Notes: generated from the letters alone by a model not told the origin. DNA of 41,364 nucleotides from Phycisphaerales bacterium (GCA_016764895.1 JAESRA010000013.1:1-41364); one strand, 5' to 3'; shown: positions 25,474 to 33,664, numbered from the stretch's first letter. Numbers and translations are program-made.

Positions 25474-26520
25474 ATGAGAGCCATCGTTGTCGAAAAACAA
25501 GCCAGTCCTGTCGCCCCGAACATCTCCCTCAACTCAGATTGGCCAAGCCCGGCCGAGCCTGAACAAGGGCAGGTGATCGTCAAAACCCTCTGCTCTGCGT
25601 TCAATCATATGGACCTTTGGGTCGGGCGCGGCGTCCCGGGGCTCAAGCTGGACTACCCACGCGTCTCAGGGTGCGATGGTTGCGGCGAAGTTCTCAGCGT
25701 TGGTCCCGGGGTCGATGAATCTTGGATCGGTAAACGGGTCATCTACAACGCGGCGATTGTTGTTCCAGATCAGAGCCGTCCGCATGACCCGCCTTCTTCG
25801 ACCATGTGCCCCAACTACGAGCTGATCGGCGAGCACCACTTTGGCGCCCATGCCGAGATGTTTGCGTGTCCGGTTGAGAACCTTGCTGCACTCTCTGAAG
25901 ATGCCGATCCTATCGAGGCCGCCGCTTTTGGATTGTGCGCCCTGACGGCCTATTCAATGATGACCACCAAGGGCGATCTGCGTCCGGGCCAATCCGTACT
26001 CATCACAGGCATCGGAGGCGGGGTCGCGACCTCGGCCCTTGCAATCGCCAAGCACATGGGCTGCCCGGTCGCGGTGACATCACGGCATCAATGGAAGCTC
26101 GACAAAGCAATCGAACTGGGTGCCGACCATACTATTCTCGATGAGGGTCAGGACTGGTCGCGTGATTTGCGATCTTGGACGAATAAACGCGGAGTGGATA
26201 TGGCGGTGGATTCTGTTGGCAAAGCCGCCCATCTGAACTGTATCAAATCACTCGCCCGCGGCGGGGCGTATGTCACTCCCGGTTGCACCACAGGCCCTGA
26301 CGCAACGACTGATCTTGCTCGCATATTCTGGAACCAGCTCCGAATCTTGGGTTCTACGATGGGCACCAACGATGAGTTTAAGGAAGTTGTATCGCTCTTT
26401 AATAGTGGATCACTCAAGCCGGTTGTGGATCAGGTATTTTCGCCGGCGGATTGCAAGAAAGCCTACGAGCGGCTTGAGGCCGGCGAGCAGTTTGGAAAGA
26501 TTGTTGTAGACTGGCGATGA
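25474..26520 (+). CDS. MDR-superfamily (zinc-type alcohol dehydrogenase/quinone reductase-like) oxidoreductase
   Basis: The ATG at 25474 (MRAIVVEKQ) fits the usual N-terminus; the tracked TTG six codons earlier is unlikely. The 348-residue protein has a GroES-like N-terminal half (SAFNHMDLWVGRG, VSGCDGCGEVLSVG) and a Rossmann half with SVLITGIGGGVATSALAIAK, the GxGxxA-type dinucleotide motif, and SLARGGAYVTPG. The lobe that normally binds a structural zinc through four cysteines keeps only one or two (STMCPNYELIGEH), so that site is probably lost. Substrate is unknown. It runs convergently into the next gene with stop codons only 3 nt apart and no terminator between. It sits between rplS and rpsP, interrupting a normally conserved operon. 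Confidence 0.85.
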   Translation: MRAIVVEKQASPVAPNISLNSDWPSPAEPEQGQVIVKTLCSAFNHMDLWVGRGVPGLKLDYPRVSGCDGCGEVLSVGPGVDESWIGKRVIYNAAIVVPDQSRPHDPPSSTMCPNYELIGEHHFGAHAEMFACPVENLAALSEDADPIEAAAFGLCALTAYSMMTTKGDLRPGQSVLITGIGGGVATSALAIAKHMGCPVAVTSRHQWKLDKAIELGADHTILDEGQDWSRDLRSWTNKRGVDMAVDSVGKAAHLNCIKSLARGGAYVTPGCTTGPDATTDLARIFWNQLRILGSTMGTNDEFKEVVSLFNSGSLKPVVDQVFSPADCKKAYERLEAGEQFGKIVVDWR

Positions 26521-26523
26521 GTT

Positions 26524-27714
26524 CTAGCTTGGTCCATCGACGGTATATTCAATGGTCACCGACCAAACCCGCATGGTGCTATCCCCAGGCCAAAATGAGC
26601 TAAACACACGGATGTAGTACCCGGTTGAAAAGGTATCGACGACCGTCGAACCTTTCGTGATTTCTGTGGTGACAAGAGACTGAATCCCCACAACGGGGGC
26701 GATGCCAATGGTGTCGACGGCCGCGATGGTGACGAGTGTTCCATTACTCTGAACCCCGGTGAGCGAAATCGAAAGATCACCCGCTGCGTTGTCCTCCAAG
26801 CGTCCGATGAGTTTGGTGACCGTCGCCCCATTGGGTAATGAAACTGGTGCTACTAAGGGTGCATTGCCGCCTGCTGTGCTGAGATACGCCCCGCCCCCAA
26901 AGAATGAGGCTATAAACGGGGTTCCGAGGGCGCTGTGAAACACATCGCCGGAAATCGTCACCGCCTGAGTTCTCGGGCTTGGGAACCGGAACTGAGGCGA
27001 AGAAATCCCTGCCGAGTCTGCCTCCATTGCAACCGACCCTCCAACTTCAAGCGCCCAGACTCTGTTTTTTTTGTTCAATGTATATGAATGGGACGCACCA
27101 ACTTCTCCATCGACAGCATACGAAATTGAAGGAACACCCAAAATATCCTCATTTGAAACAAGAATTCCACCCGTTAATGTGCTGGTGACATGGACACCGA
27201 AATATTCGTCGGCGGTCAACGCATCAGCCCGATTGATAATGGCCCGATCATCACCCTCCCCAAACAGAAGTAGTCCGCCCTCAAAGGCTGAAACTCCTCC
27301 ATCGCTCCAGTTTGTCCCGGTTAAGTTTTGGGCCAGTACCGAATATGTCGCGTTGATCGCAGTGGGCGTTGGAAGGATTTGCTGACGAGGCATGAGGACA
27401 TCATACAAGTCAACGCTCGCCCCGGGACGCAGCGATATTTCGAAGAACATACTCACAGCATCAAACTCGTATTCAAAGTCCAGCTCAACACTAAACAGCC
27501 CTCCATTGATCAATAAATCATCAATCCCCACCGTCTGCCCGAGTTGTATGCCATCAATAGCGGCATCGAACACTCGGCACTCAAGATCGTATAAACCCTG
27601 CGCCGGCAGGCCGCCATCGAGCAGATGACCTTGATACGAGATCGGCTGGGCACTAGCGGCCCCGACCATTGCCACCAAGAACCCGAGACAAAACAATACC
27701 TTTGATTTCAACAT
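26524..27714 (-). CDS. Secreted protein of unknown function, planctomycete type
   Basis: The start is taken at 27714 (MLKSKVLFCLG), nine nt after a GGAG; a start three codons upstream would overlap that site. The 396-residue product begins with a clear signal peptide ending GAASAQ. The mature N-terminus PISYQGHLLDGGLPAQGLYDL resembles a leader segment I associate with many secreted planctomycete and related proteins, often next to beta-helical or tail-fibre-like parts. The rest is Gly/Ser/Thr-rich and beta-strand-prone without a recognised enzyme motif. It ends in IEYTVDGPS and lacks a dockerin tail. Function not assigned. Confidence 0.75.
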   Translation of the reverse strand: MLKSKVLFCLGFLVAMVGAASAQPISYQGHLLDGGLPAQGLYDLECRVFDAAIDGIQLGQTVGIDDLLINGGLFSVELDFEYEFDAVSMFFEISLRPGASVDLYDVLMPRQQILPTPTAINATYSVLAQNLTGTNWSDGGVSAFEGGLLLFGEGDDRAIINRADALTADEYFGVHVTSTLTGGILVSNEDILGVPSISYAVDGEVGASHSYTLNKKNRVWALEVGGSVAMEADSAGISSPQFRFPSPRTQAVTISGDVFHSALGTPFIASFFGGGAYLSTAGGNAPLVAPVSLPNGATVTKLIGRLEDNAAGDLSISLTGVQSNGTLVTIAAVDTIGIAPVVGIQSLVTTEITKGSTVVDTFSTGYYIRVFSSFWPGDSTMRVWSVTIEYTVDGPS

Positions 27715-27802
27715 TTCATCCATCTCCGTGTGATTTCGAGAAATCATCGTTCTCCAATACTCCAGCCTACCACACCGCAGAGAGTGTGTGGGGCCAAGAT
27801 AT

Positions 27803-27826
27803 AAAAAAACGCCCGTCGAAACGGGC
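27803..27826 (-). terminator. Intrinsic terminator after rpsP
   Basis: On the minus strand GCCCGT-TTCG-ACGGGC is followed by GTTTTTTT, 30 nt past the rpsP stop. It separates rpsP from the secreted-protein gene downstream. Confidence 0.9.
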
Positions 27827-27855
27827 ATTTCATTGATTCTACAAACTAAACGAGC

Positions 27856-28413
27856 TTACTCGGCAGCTTCTTCAGCAACTGGCTCAGGAGCAGGTGCTGG
27901 TTTGGCGGATTCGGCTTTGGACATCGCGTCCTTGGCAGCGGCGAGGCACTTGGCGGCCTCGTCGTCCTTGGCGAGCGACAAGGTGTTCTGCACCATGTTG
28001 AACGCCTTCTTGGCACTGTTGACAAATGGGGTCAGGTCGGCATCAGAATCGCCGGCCATTTTTTCGAGCGAAGCGACGATGCCTTCGATTTCTTTGCGGG
28101 CCTTCTTGCACTCGCCACGCTTCATGTTGGTGGCGCGATCAGATATCCATTTGGCTTTCATATCGCCTTCGAGGATGTCGGCTTTGCCGAGCATGTCGCG
28201 GACGGTGTCGGATGGCTGGGCACCCTTGGCGAGCCAGACTTTGATCTCTTCGATCTTGAGCACGATCTGCTTATCTTCGTCCTTGCACATCGGGTCGTAG
28301 TGACCGAGGTTTTCAAGAACGCGGCCATTGCGGCGGGTGCGTTGATCGATCGCATTAATGCGGTAAAACGGGCGGTGAGTGCGGCCAAAGCGCTGCATAC
28401 GGAGACGAACCAT
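27856..28413 (-). CDS. rpsP: 30S ribosomal protein S16 with a long C-terminal extension
   Basis: The first 85 or so residues are S16: MVRLRMQRFGRTHRPFYRI, ENLGHYDPMCKDEDK, IKVWLAKGAQPSDTVRDML. S16 assembles early in the 30S body. Typical S16 has about 80-90 residues; this one has 185. The extension is a predicted helical, Lys/Ala-rich region (RATNMKRGECKKARKEIEGI onward) ending in an Ala/Pro/Glu tail (APAPEPVAEEAAE). AAAGGA 8 nt upstream supports the start. It is divergent from trmD, 227 nt apart, instead of leading an rpsP-rimM-trmD-rplS operon. Confidence 0.95.
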   Translation of the reverse strand: MVRLRMQRFGRTHRPFYRINAIDQRTRRNGRVLENLGHYDPMCKDEDKQIVLKIEEIKVWLAKGAQPSDTVRDMLGKADILEGDMKAKWISDRATNMKRGECKKARKEIEGIVASLEKMAGDSDADLTPFVNSAKKAFNMVQNTLSLAKDDEAAKCLAAAKDAMSKAESAKPAPAPEPVAEEAAE

Positions 28414-28640
28414 GGTGGTTATCCTTTCATTGCCCGTTCCACTCTTCCAAGAGGTCGGGAGTCCAAACCCAGCAGTACCGATCCCAAACCATTGCCTGGT
28501 ATCGGTTTAATCCCTCGACTGCGCCAACCGTTGGTGCTGTCTGCGTCCGCTGGGAAGAGAATCGTTGGCATGAATCCCCGCTAAATCCACTCCCTACCCG
28601 ATCTTCCGCTCTTTTCTTGGCTCCCCCACTATCATGCCCC

Positions 28641-29432
28641 ATGCGGATTGATGTCCTGACAACCTTTCCTGAAATGTTCGAGAACCAATCGCCCGGCGCA
28701 ATGGGGGTTTCGATCCCAGGCAGAGCCCAGAAAATGGGGCTTCTGGAACTCCATGCGACCAATATCCGTGATTACACCACCGACAAGCATCGCAAGACCG
28801 ATGATCGTCCCTACGGCGGCGGTCCAGGAATGGTCATGATGTGCCAGCCGGTTTGGGACGCGGTTATGGCCGTCGAATCCGCCGACCCACGCCCGGCGAC
28901 CCGGATTTACCTGACCCCGCAAGGGCGGCCCCTGACTCAGGACCTCGTCGAGTCGCTGGCAACCAAGCCTCGGTTGCTGATGATCGCGGGGCATTATGAG
29001 GGGATTGATGAGCGAGTGATCGAACGGCTCGATCCACTAGAAATCTCCATCGGGGATTACATCCTCTCTGGGGGCGAGCTGGCGGCGATGGTTTTGATCG
29101 ATTCTGTGACAAGAACTTTATCGGGTGTACTGGGACACGAGAACTCGGCGGCGGAGGATTCGTTTTCGCCAGCCAACACCACCAATCCAGACGGCTCTGT
29201 GATTGATCCCAAGGCCCTCAAAGGGCTCGATATTCCGACCGGTGCTAAGTTGCTCGATTGCCCCCACTACACGCGTCCGCAGGTCTGGGAGGGTATGGGG
29301 ATACCTGAAGTGCTTACAAGTGGGGATCACAATGCGGTCGCCCGCTGGCGACTCGAACAACGGCTTTCTAGAACCCAAGTGCGCCGACCTGAATTATTGA
29401 CCTCTAAATCTTGTATAAATCTTGACTCATAG
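28641..29432 (+). CDS. trmD: tRNA (guanine-N1-)-methyltransferase
   Basis: The ATG at 28641 gives the canonical start MRIDVLTTFPEMF; eight upstream codons in the track are not part of it. The 263-residue SPOUT-class enzyme methylates N1 of G37 in tRNAs to prevent frameshifting. The trefoil-knot motifs IAGHYEGIDERV and EISIGDYILSGGELAAMV are intact, as are DDRPYGGGPGMVM and LDCPHYTRPQVWEGM. It is on the plus strand, opposite to rpsP and rplS, which is an unusual arrangement. Its stop codon lies inside the palindrome of the downstream promoter candidate. Confidence 0.97.
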   Translation: MRIDVLTTFPEMFENQSPGAMGVSIPGRAQKMGLLELHATNIRDYTTDKHRKTDDRPYGGGPGMVMMCQPVWDAVMAVESADPRPATRIYLTPQGRPLTQDLVESLATKPRLLMIAGHYEGIDERVIERLDPLEISIGDYILSGGELAAMVLIDSVTRTLSGVLGHENSAAEDSFSPANTTNPDGSVIDPKALKGLDIPTGAKLLDCPHYTRPQVWEGMGIPEVLTSGDHNAVARWRLEQRLSRTQVRRPELLTSKSCINLDS

Positions 29433-29450
29433 GGTCAAGAGAGCGATTAT
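29420..29450 (+). promoter_or_regulatory. Candidate regulated promoter for the Cys-rich lipoprotein
   Basis: TTGACT (29422-29427, 5 of 6 to the -35 consensus), a 17-nt spacer and GATTAT (29445-29450, 4 of 6 to the -10). A perfect inverted repeat TCTTGAC-N7-GTCAAGA (29420-29440) covers the -35 and part of the spacer, where a dimeric repressor would block polymerase. It lacks a T-run, so it is not a good terminator for trmD. No regulator family can be named from it. Confidence 0.4.
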
Positions 29451-29537
29451 CTATGACCCCGAGCGTCGATGTTCGGCCTGCACAGGATCGGGGACTTGTC
29501 TTTACACCATACCCCGAATCAATTTGGAGATTCTCGA

Positions 29538-29852
29538 ATGAACAACACAATCAAAGCCCTGCTCGGTGCCGCACTTCTTACTGTCGTTATGTCCGGTTGC
29601 GAGACCATGGCTGAGCGCAGTGCCAACAGCCCAGACGGCAAGGCCTGCGACACCGCTAAGTATTCATCAGATAAAAAAGCCGACTGTGATAAAGCAGACA
29701 AAGCTGGATGTGATAAAGCAGACAAAGCTGGCTGTGATAAGAAATCCAAAGCTGGCTGTGACAAGGAAGCCAAAGCAGCCAAGGCAGCATGCCCATCAGG
29801 CAAGGCCGCGATGAAGTGTGGCGAAAACTGCACCAAGCCCTGCTGTGCATAA
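29538..29852 (+). CDS. Small Cys-rich repeat lipoprotein
   Basis: GGAGA about 8 nt upstream fixes the ATG at 29538; the tracked start is earlier and has no support. The 104-residue precursor has a short lipoprotein signal, MNNTIKALLGAALL then VMSGC, with Cys-19 or so as the lipidated residue. The mature part is very polar, with four 8-residue units CDKADKAG, CDKADKAG, CDKKSKAG and CDKEAKAA, then CPSGKAAMKCGENC and KPCC. It has about eleven cysteines in all. Spaced cysteines with Lys and Asp suggest metal or thiol chemistry in the periplasm, but no family is recognised. Its own promoter candidate and terminator make it a monocistronic unit. Confidence 0.8.
   Translation: MNNTIKALLGAALLTVVMSGCETMAERSANSPDGKACDTAKYSSDKKADCDKADKAGCDKADKAGCDKKSKAGCDKEAKAAKAACPSGKAAMKCGENCTKPCCA
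29685..29780 (+). repeat. Four 24-nt tandem units inside the lipoprotein gene
   Basis: Units begin at 29685, 29709, 29733 and 29757, each starting TGTGA(T/C)AA. The first two differ only in the last base; the third and fourth have diverged. The length is a multiple of three, so gain or loss of units would keep the frame and change the number of CDKxxKA(G/A) repeats. Confidence 0.88.
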
Positions 29853-29919
29853 ACCGATTCTGGCTGATTGAGGCTCTAGGCCTTGATTCTCTGTCAGGAT
29901 TCGTGATTCAAATACACAG

Positions 29920-29942
29920 ACCCGCTTTGGAGCGGGTTTTTT
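29920..29942 (+). terminator. Intrinsic terminator after the Cys-rich lipoprotein
   Basis: ACCCGCT (29920-29926) and AGCGGGT (29931-29937) pair around TTGG and run into TTTTTT. Confidence 0.92.
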
Positions 29943-29972
29943 CATGACCAAGGTCTACCCTTATACACACCC

Positions 29973-31442
29973 ATGGAAGCACTCCTGACCACACTCGCCG
30001 ACTGGAAACCGTTTAACGCCATCGTTGTCGGCGACTTCATGCTCGACCAGCAACTCTATGGCAACGCCAACCGGCTCTCACCCGACGCTCCCGTTCCCGT
30101 TCTCCATGTCACCAAACAAGAAAACCAACCTGGCGGGGCGGCGAATCTGTGTCTTGATCTTCACGCGATGCACGGCAAGGTCATGGCCATCGGAGTCGTT
30201 GGCCAAGATCAAGACTCCAAAATCCTCACCGATGCACTCAACGACCAAGGCGTCGATGCTGAGTCGATCATCAACGATCCGTCTCGGCCTACGACTGTCA
30301 AGCGGAATCTGATCGGGCTGGCACAAGGGCGGCACGCTCAAAAAATGTTCCGCGTCGATTTCGAATCTTCTGAACCCATCGACCAATCAATCGTTGATCA
30401 ACTGCTCAAACAGTTCGATGCACACCTTGCCGATGCTGACTTTGTGTGCATCGAGGATTACAACAAGGGTGTGTGTACGCCCGCGTTGTGCCAGGAAATC
30501 ATCAAACGAGCCAAGCTCGCGGGCAAGCCGGTGTATGTCGATCCGGCGCCGATTAAGGACTACAGCAAGTACGCCGGGGCGACGGCGATTACGCCCAACC
30601 GCACCGAGGGCGAGCTCGCCAGTTCGCTCGACAACAAGAGCGATGACCGTGCAATCGCCCATGATCTCCGTACTCAGAACGATTTTGAAACTGTCGTCCT
30701 GACGCTCGACAAGCACGGGGCTCTGCTAGAGCGCGGAGACCTTGATGAAGCGGTGTCGATCCCGACGCAGGCGCGGAGCGTGTATGATGTGACGGGTGCT
30801 GGGGACATGATGCTTGCGGGGCTTGCTGCTGCTCGGGCCAATGGGCTTGGATGGGTGGATTCGGTCAGGCTGGCCAATGCGGCCGCGGGATTGGAAGTTG
30901 AAATCTTTGGCGTGGCTCCGATCCCCATCGAAAAAATCCATCATGAACTGCTGATGCTCAATGCTGGATCTAGGGGTAAACTTCGCACCCTCAATGAAGC
31001 GATCGTGATGACCAAGGCCTCCAAGAACAGCGGTCAATCTGTGGTCTTTACCAATGGGTGCTTTGACATTATTCATGCGGGGCATATTTCGCTGTTGCAG
31101 CGGGCCGCGGCTTTGGGTGATGTGCTGATTGTGGCGATGAACGACGATCACTCTGTCCGCAGGCTCAAAGGCCCGACCCGGCCGGTCAACGACCAGGAGA
31201 ACCGGGCTCGGGTGCTGGGGGCACTCGAATGTGTCGATGCCGTGGTGCTGTTTCATGACCAAACCCCGATCACACTCATCGAGGGGATCAAGCCCGATGT
31301 TTTGGTCAAGGGCGGGGACTACAGCGTGGAAACTGTTGTCGGCGCAGAGTTTGTGATCGCCAGCGGCGGTCGCGTTGAACTGTTGAGCCTCGTCGATGGG
31401 CTATCGAGCACCTCGACAATCGAGAAGATGAAGCAGTCCTGA
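29973..31442 (+). CDS. hldE: Bifunctional heptose-7-phosphate kinase / heptose-1-phosphate adenylyltransferase
   Basis: A 489-residue fusion enzyme that makes ADP-heptose for the lipopolysaccharide inner core. Residues 1-320 are a PfkB/ribokinase-type kinase: NAIVVGDFMLDQQLYG, QPGGAANLCLDL and the anion-hole motif DVTGAGDMMLAGLAA. Residues about 345-489 are a cytidylyltransferase-fold domain: VVFTNGCFDIIHAGHISLL with the HxGH motif, and VNDQENRARVLGAL. The full E. coli-like length indicates both activities are kept. It has its own region after the lipoprotein terminator; the only nearby purine stretch (AAGG) is too far to be a good ribosome binding site. Together with lpxK it shows that the organism makes LPS. 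A CCCACA/TGTGGG hairpin lies 17 nt after the stop without a T-run. Confidence 0.95.
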   Translation: MEALLTTLADWKPFNAIVVGDFMLDQQLYGNANRLSPDAPVPVLHVTKQENQPGGAANLCLDLHAMHGKVMAIGVVGQDQDSKILTDALNDQGVDAESIINDPSRPTTVKRNLIGLAQGRHAQKMFRVDFESSEPIDQSIVDQLLKQFDAHLADADFVCIEDYNKGVCTPALCQEIIKRAKLAGKPVYVDPAPIKDYSKYAGATAITPNRTEGELASSLDNKSDDRAIAHDLRTQNDFETVVLTLDKHGALLERGDLDEAVSIPTQARSVYDVTGAGDMMLAGLAAARANGLGWVDSVRLANAAAGLEVEIFGVAPIPIEKIHHELLMLNAGSRGKLRTLNEAIVMTKASKNSGQSVVFTNGCFDIIHAGHISLLQRAAALGDVLIVAMNDDHSVRRLKGPTRPVNDQENRARVLGALECVDAVVLFHDQTPITLIEGIKPDVLVKGGDYSVETVVGAEFVIASGGRVELLSLVDGLSSTSTIEKMKQS

Positions 31443-31548
31443 ACGATCAGCCAGAGTTGCCCACATGTTTGTGGGGGGCTTGTGGAATGGACGATGACAT
31501 CCAAAACAATCCCCTGAGACCAAAGATTCCCGCTGGATTGTCCGATAT

Positions 31549-31986
31549 ATGTGCATGCCTACCACGCACCTGATGATTGTCCATCCCCGCTACATCGCCC
31601 CGCTCCTGAGCGGGACCAAGTCCCTTGAATCTCGGCTCGGACAAGACCGGCGTGCGCCCTTTGGCAAGGTCAGCCCCGGCGACATCGTCTACATCAAACC
31701 CACTGGCAAACGAGTCATCGCAAAGGCCATCGTCCGCTGCGTTGAAGAATACGAAGACCTCACCCCCGACGACATCATTAACCTCCGCGAGTCTTACGAC
31801 GACCGCATCATGGGCGGCGACCACTACTGGCAGTCCAAAGCCAACGCCAAATACGCGACCCTGATCGGTTTTGCGAAGGTGACGATGCTCAACGATGATT
31901 CTACTGTTCCCAGCGAGCTCTTGGTGGCCGACCGCAACGCTTGGCGGATCGTCAAGCCCGATGAGTCCGGCAAGCGGGCCGCGTAA
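31549..31986 (+). CDS. ASCH/PUA-like domain protein
   Basis: A 145-residue protein whose pattern MIVHPRYIAPLLSGTKSLESR, then GDIVYIKPTGKRVIAKAIV and YEDLTPDDI fits the ASCH fold (PF04266), a PUA-like beta-barrel associated with RNA binding or, in some members, amidohydrolase activity. The usual GxKxxExR motif of ASCH proteins reads GTKSLESR. Starts at 31549 or 31555 are both possible, since no ribosome binding site is visible. Its stop lies 6 nt from that of the convergent maf gene. A precise function is not assigned. Confidence 0.7.
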   Translation: MCMPTTHLMIVHPRYIAPLLSGTKSLESRLGQDRRAPFGKVSPGDIVYIKPTGKRVIAKAIVRCVEEYEDLTPDDIINLRESYDDRIMGGDHYWQSKANAKYATLIGFAKVTMLNDDSTVPSELLVADRNAWRIVKPDESGKRAA

Positions 31987-31992
31987 GTCTGG

Positions 31993-32631
31993 TTAGTTCA
32001 GATAAAACGAGTTTACCCGCTCGATCACGCGGCTCAGGGGCAATCCCACAATCGAAGTTTCGTCACCTGTGAAGGTGATCGGCCAGCCTGCTGCGAGCCG
32101 TTCGGTGATGTTGTACGCCCCGGCCTTGCCTTGCCAGAGTTCCGAATCGAGATACAATTCGATCTCGTCATCGGAAATCTGCCCCACCGTCACAACCGAC
32201 CGATCCACAAATAGATCACGGCGACCAGTGTGGGGATCAAGGATCGCGACTCCGGTAAGCACCTCATGGGTTGAACCGCTCATGAGGTTGATGATTTGGC
32301 GGGCGTGGTCGCGGTCGTCGGGCTGCCCGATGATCTGCCCGTCCTGAACGCAGACCGTATCGGCGCCGATGATGACGATCTGCCCCTGAAGATCCGCATC
32401 ATCGATGGTTCGTGAACTGGAGATTGCTTTGAGATACGCCAGAGCAACCACCCATTGATCGGCGTTGGTCCCATGACCGGGAACGAGCTCGCCGTCGTCG
32501 ATTGCTGCGGGGTGTACCCGGTGCGCAACACCTGCCTGCGTAAGCATTTGTCGTCTTCGGGGAGAAGAACTAGCAAGCACCACGATCGGGAAGTTGCTGT
32601 GGGTTTCGGGATGGTCTTTGGTCGTGTTCAT
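31993..32631 (-). CDS. maf: Maf-family nucleoside triphosphate pyrophosphatase
   Basis: A 212-residue protein with the Maf hallmark VLASSSPRRRQML at residues about 18-30, GADTVCVQDGQIIGQPDD carrying the catalytic Asp region, and WQGKAGAYNITERLAAGW. Maf proteins hydrolyse non-canonical or pyrimidine NTPs to monophosphates; which subtype (dTTP/UTP or m7GTP) is not certain. No ribosome binding site is apparent before the ATG. The gene is convergent with the ASCH gene with no terminator in the 6-nt gap. Confidence 0.92.
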   Translation of the reverse strand: MNTTKDHPETHSNFPIVVLASSSPRRRQMLTQAGVAHRVHPAAIDDGELVPGHGTNADQWVVALAYLKAISSSRTIDDADLQGQIVIIGADTVCVQDGQIIGQPDDRDHARQIINLMSGSTHEVLTGVAILDPHTGRRDLFVDRSVVTVGQISDDEIELYLDSELWQGKAGAYNITERLAAGWPITFTGDETSIVGLPLSRVIERVNSFYLN

Positions 32632-32698
32632 GGGGTCTATTCAATGTATACCAGATCGGTCCAACATTATTCCCTTGAATAGACACAACTGACAAGAA

Positions 32699-33664
32699 CT
32701 ACATCTTCTTGTGATAAACCTGCCAGTCGAAGGTCTCGATCAACGCGTCGATTGTTTCGTGCGTCGGGACGGGAACACCAAGAGCCGCGGCCCGATCCAC
32801 GATCTGCCGATTAAGCTGCCCGACCTCCGACGGTCGACCCTGCTGAATGTCATGCACCATCGATGGAAGGTGATGCGTTGATTTGGATGCCAGCTCAAGA
32901 GCCCGCTCACGGAAGTTCTCGCCCAGATCAATCCCCTCGGCCCGCGCCACCGCCTCGCCCTCATCAAGCATCCGAACCACCAACTCCCGCGACGGAGAAT
33001 CAAACACCGACCCGATATCAGCATTGACCAGAGCGCACACGGGATTGATCGCCGCGTTGATGATCCCCTTGGCCCAAACTGGAACCTCGATGTTGTCGAG
33101 ATACTCAGTCCCAAATCCTACTTCTGTAAACTTCTCGGCAAGATACTCACAATCCGGCCGGATCGAGTCATCCAGACACCCAATACAGTGCGGCGGATCG
33201 TGCATGATGATGTCCACCGTGCCTTGCTCGTCGCGGATCACCGCGCCGTATCGCAACACCATCCGCATGACCTTGGTTGTTCCGAGCATGTCCATAATGG
33301 CACGGCCTGGGTCGATGCCATTCTGGTAAGAGATCAACTTGACCTCCGGGCGTCCGGGCTGACGGATTTTTTCGCGGAGCGGGGCGAGTTCCTCGCAAAC
33401 CTCTTGGAGTGATGTCGTCTTGACTGCGATAAACAAATACTGCACGCCTCCGATCTCCCCGAGTTCGGCGGCGTCTCGGACAATAACAGGGCGAGCGGTC
33501 GCTTCGAGGGCTCCGGTGCATCGGACGCCATGTTCAAAGATTTGAGCCGCCCGCTGGGGTTCTCTGCACACAATGGCTGTTGGGGCGAATCGGGATGTGA
33601 TGGCCGCAAGCGATGAGCCCATCGCCCCGGCACCAATAATTCCAATTCTGGGTTGTTCAGTCAT
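32699..33664 (-). CDS. panE: 2-dehydropantoate 2-reductase (ketopantoate reductase)-like protein
   Basis: The ATG at 33664 is preferred to the TTG two codons earlier. The 321-residue product has an NADP-binding Rossmann start RIGIIGAGAMGSSLA, the CREP segment, and AVKTTSLQEV. SYQNGID and WAKGIINAAINPVCAL correspond to the QNG and catalytic Lys (K) regions of PanE/ApbA enzymes, which reduce ketopantoate to pantoate for coenzyme A synthesis. Many paralogues in this family act on other substrates, so the symbol is tentative. It is the upstream neighbour of maf on the same strand, 67 nt apart. Confidence 0.8.
   Translation of the reverse strand: MTEQPRIGIIGAGAMGSSLAAITSRFAPTAIVCREPQRAAQIFEHGVRCTGALEATARPVIVRDAAELGEIGGVQYLFIAVKTTSLQEVCEELAPLREKIRQPGRPEVKLISYQNGIDPGRAIMDMLGTTKVMRMVLRYGAVIRDEQGTVDIIMHDPPHCIGCLDDSIRPDCEYLAEKFTEVGFGTEYLDNIEVPVWAKGIINAAINPVCALVNADIGSVFDSPSRELVVRMLDEGEAVARAEGIDLGENFRERALELASKSTHHLPSMVHDIQQGRPSEVGQLNRQIVDRAAALGVPVPTHETIDALIETFDWQVYHKKM

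Noticed and set aside
29685-29780. Short direct repeats considered as a CRISPR array
   Set aside because: Units are contiguous without spacers and encode in-frame Cys-Asp-Lys repeats of a lipoprotein; no cas genes nearby.
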